A DNA stretch of 64,000 nt, from positions 124,001 to 188,000 of the forward strand of contig NZ_BMGB01000001.1 of assembly GCF_014639655.1 (NCBI RefSeq). The letters run 5' to 3'. The notes beneath the pieces are model-generated. The model made no database searches and had not been told where the DNA came from. It saw nothing but the letters and a program-made list of their open reading frames with translations. How positions within the stretch are numbered: position 1 is the stretch's first letter; each line of letters starts with the position of its first letter. Shown here in pieces: positions 62,900 to 64,000 of this stretch. Source of the stretch: Conyzicola nivalis. GTDB taxonomy: Bacteria; Actinomycetota; Actinomycetes; Actinomycetales; Microbacteriaceae. A program made the translations under genes and the position numbers.

Positions 62900-63856
62900 T
62901 CAGGGCGCGACTGCGATGACGACCTTGCCGCTGGTACGCCTTCCGAGCAGATCGGCGTGCGCGACACCGGCATCCTCAAGCGCGTAGGGCGCCGAGTCGA
63001 GGTGACGAAGCGTGCCTGAAAGGGTCTGCTCGAACATCGTGGCGAGGGGCGAGCGGAAGCCGCCCGGCAGCTCGAAGGCGTCCCGGTTATAGAAGCCCAT
63101 CACGCCTCTGCTGCCCACGGTGAGCGACCAGGGGTCGACCAGCGGAGCCATCTGACCCCCGGAGACGCCGAAATGTACAAGGCGGCCGAAGGGCGCGAGC
63201 GATTCGAGGCTCGCCGAGAACGCGTCGCCGCCCGTCCCGTCCAACACCACATCGACAGGGCGTCCGTTGTTCGCGGCGAGGATGGCGGCCGCGAGTTCGT
63301 CTTTCGGCAGAGCGGAGTCGATCGTGGCATCGGCGCCGAGGTCCTTGGCTGCGACAGCCTTCTCGTCGCTGCTTACCGACGCGATGACGAACGCACCCGC
63401 AATGTGGGCCAGTTGCACGGCGATGCTGCCCACGCCACCGGCAGCGGCATGGACCAGTACAGATTCACCCGTCAGCACACGGGCGCTGGTGTGCACCAGA
63501 TGCCACGCCGTCAGCCCCTGATTGACGAGCGCGAGCGCCTGGGCATCGGTCACACCGTCTGGGACCGCGGCGCTTCGGGACGCGTCGACGAGCGCGAACT
63601 CCGCATATCCGCCGGTTGTCGTCAAGCCGACCATCCGCCTGCCGGTGGAGTCAGTCCCGACCACCTCGGTTCCGGGGACGTAGGGCAGTTCGGTAGGGCG
63701 CACATACTGGTCACGACTGATCATGGTGTCGGCGAAATTAACGCCGGCACTCGTGACGGCGAGGCGTATTGAGCCGGGGGTCTCGATCGGTTCCTCAACA
63801 GTGGCGATCCGGAGCACTTCCGGGCCTCCGTGCTCTGTGACCTGAATTGCGCGCAT
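62900..63856 (-). CDS. Zinc-independent quinone oxidoreductase (MDR superfamily)
   Basis: The 318-residue NADPH-dependent reductase has the GroES-like N-terminal domain (HGGPEVLRIATVEEP, SAGVNFADTMISR) and Rossmann motif AAAGGVGSIAVQLA. It lacks the zinc-ligand pattern of alcohol dehydrogenases, as expected for QOR-type enzymes that reduce quinones or enones. ATG 63856 was chosen from the domain start. Regulon palindrome I lies 56 bp upstream. Confidence 0.9.
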   Translation of the reverse strand: MRAIQVTEHGGPEVLRIATVEEPIETPGSIRLAVTSAGVNFADTMISRDQYVRPTELPYVPGTEVVGTDSTGRRMVGLTTTGGYAEFALVDASRSAAVPDGVTDAQALALVNQGLTAWHLVHTSARVLTGESVLVHAAAGGVGSIAVQLAHIAGAFVIASVSSDEKAVAAKDLGADATIDSALPKDELAAAILAANNGRPVDVVLDGTGGDAFSASLESLAPFGRLVHFGVSGGQMAPLVDPWSLTVGSRGVMGFYNRDAFELPGGFRSPLATMFEQTLSGTLRHLDSAPYALEDAGVAHADLLGRRTSGKVVIAVAP

Positions 63857-63911
63857 CTCGCTTGTCCATTCGGCTGGGTCCAGTAGATGGTCTGCCCGAA
63901 AGCTGACCCTT

Positions 63912-63934
63912 CTGGCTACTGTTTTGATAGTTAG
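63912..63934. promoter_or_regulatory. Regulon palindrome I (quinone oxidoreductase)
   Basis: Arms CTGGCTACT and GATAGTTAG are separated by five bases. One mismatch to CTRACT lies in the left arm. It is in the promoter region of the gene starting at 63856. Confidence 0.7.
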
Positions 63935-64000
63935 ACTGTGAATGTACACCCGCGCGGCCGCGCGGCGTAGCAGCCCGGTCGCTCAAACAGATTCAGGAGC

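Noticed and set aside
63950-63965. Perfect 16-bp GC palindrome at the window edge
   Set aside because: It is made only of C and G in a GC-rich context and the next gene is not visible, so terminator or operator cannot be decided.

Overview
The window is high-GC actinobacterial chromosomal DNA. It most likely comes from the family Microbacteriaceae. This is an inference from a DUF3039 protein, two DUF7882-type proteins, many TANNNT-driven leaderless starts and actinobacterial gene neighbourhoods. No species is claimed. There is no rRNA and no recognisable transposase or integrase; one tRNA (Leu, anticodon TAG) is present.

Positions 1-12342 hold cell-envelope genes. They comprise a secreted GSG-repeat protein (probably cut at the window edge), a membrane-anchored HtrA protease, a family 2 glycosyltransferase, three CDP-glycerol glycerophosphotransferase-like proteins, a Wzm/Wzt-type polymer exporter and a nucleotidyltransferase. 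A type IB topoisomerase and an EcsC-like protein sit among them. Together they look like a teichoic-acid-like wall-polymer locus. Positions 12555-25256 are core genes: an ABC exporter pair, DUF3039, nicotinate phosphoribosyltransferase, an FeS-type photolyase, the coupled murI-rph-rdgB operon, a CDF metal exporter, an Mn transporter with its DtxR/MntR regulator, a HEAT-repeat protein and a DedA protein.

Positions 25429-32676 form a LacI-controlled glycan-utilisation locus: GH2, LacI, an ABC importer and a lipoprotein GH43. Copies of the operator TTACAGCGCTGTAA (one with a single mismatch) lie before the importer and before GH2. Positions 32693-36893 carry small proteins, tRNA-Leu, a Val/Ala/Pro-rich secreted protein and a chaplin-like protein with six repeats and an LAxTG sorting signal.

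Positions 37400-46000 look like an island of lower coding density and atypical sequence. It opens with a cpaF/tadA gene cut off mid-domain. A four-gene coupled operon follows (MbcA/ParS-like protein, small beta protein, calcineurin-like phosphoesterase, conserved small protein), then a decayed partial second copy of that operon, a CPT-like kinase, a lipoprotein and about 1.9 kb of largely gene-poor DNA.

Positions 46029-48943 hold a small secreted peptide, an OmpR-type two-component system and a DUF4232 lipoprotein. Positions 49061-63856 form an accessory redox/detoxification cluster of about 14 genes: two SDRs, two MFS exporters, three alpha/beta hydrolases, an enoyl-CoA hydratase-like protein, LtrA, a cNMP-domain FAD oxidoreductase, a quinone oxidoreductase, a UBP zinc finger protein, two paralogous TetR regulators and one HxlR regulator. 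The strongest new signal in the window is a 23-bp imperfect palindrome (CTRACT-N11-AGTYAG). It occurs at nine intergenic positions and ties almost all of these genes into one apparent regulon.
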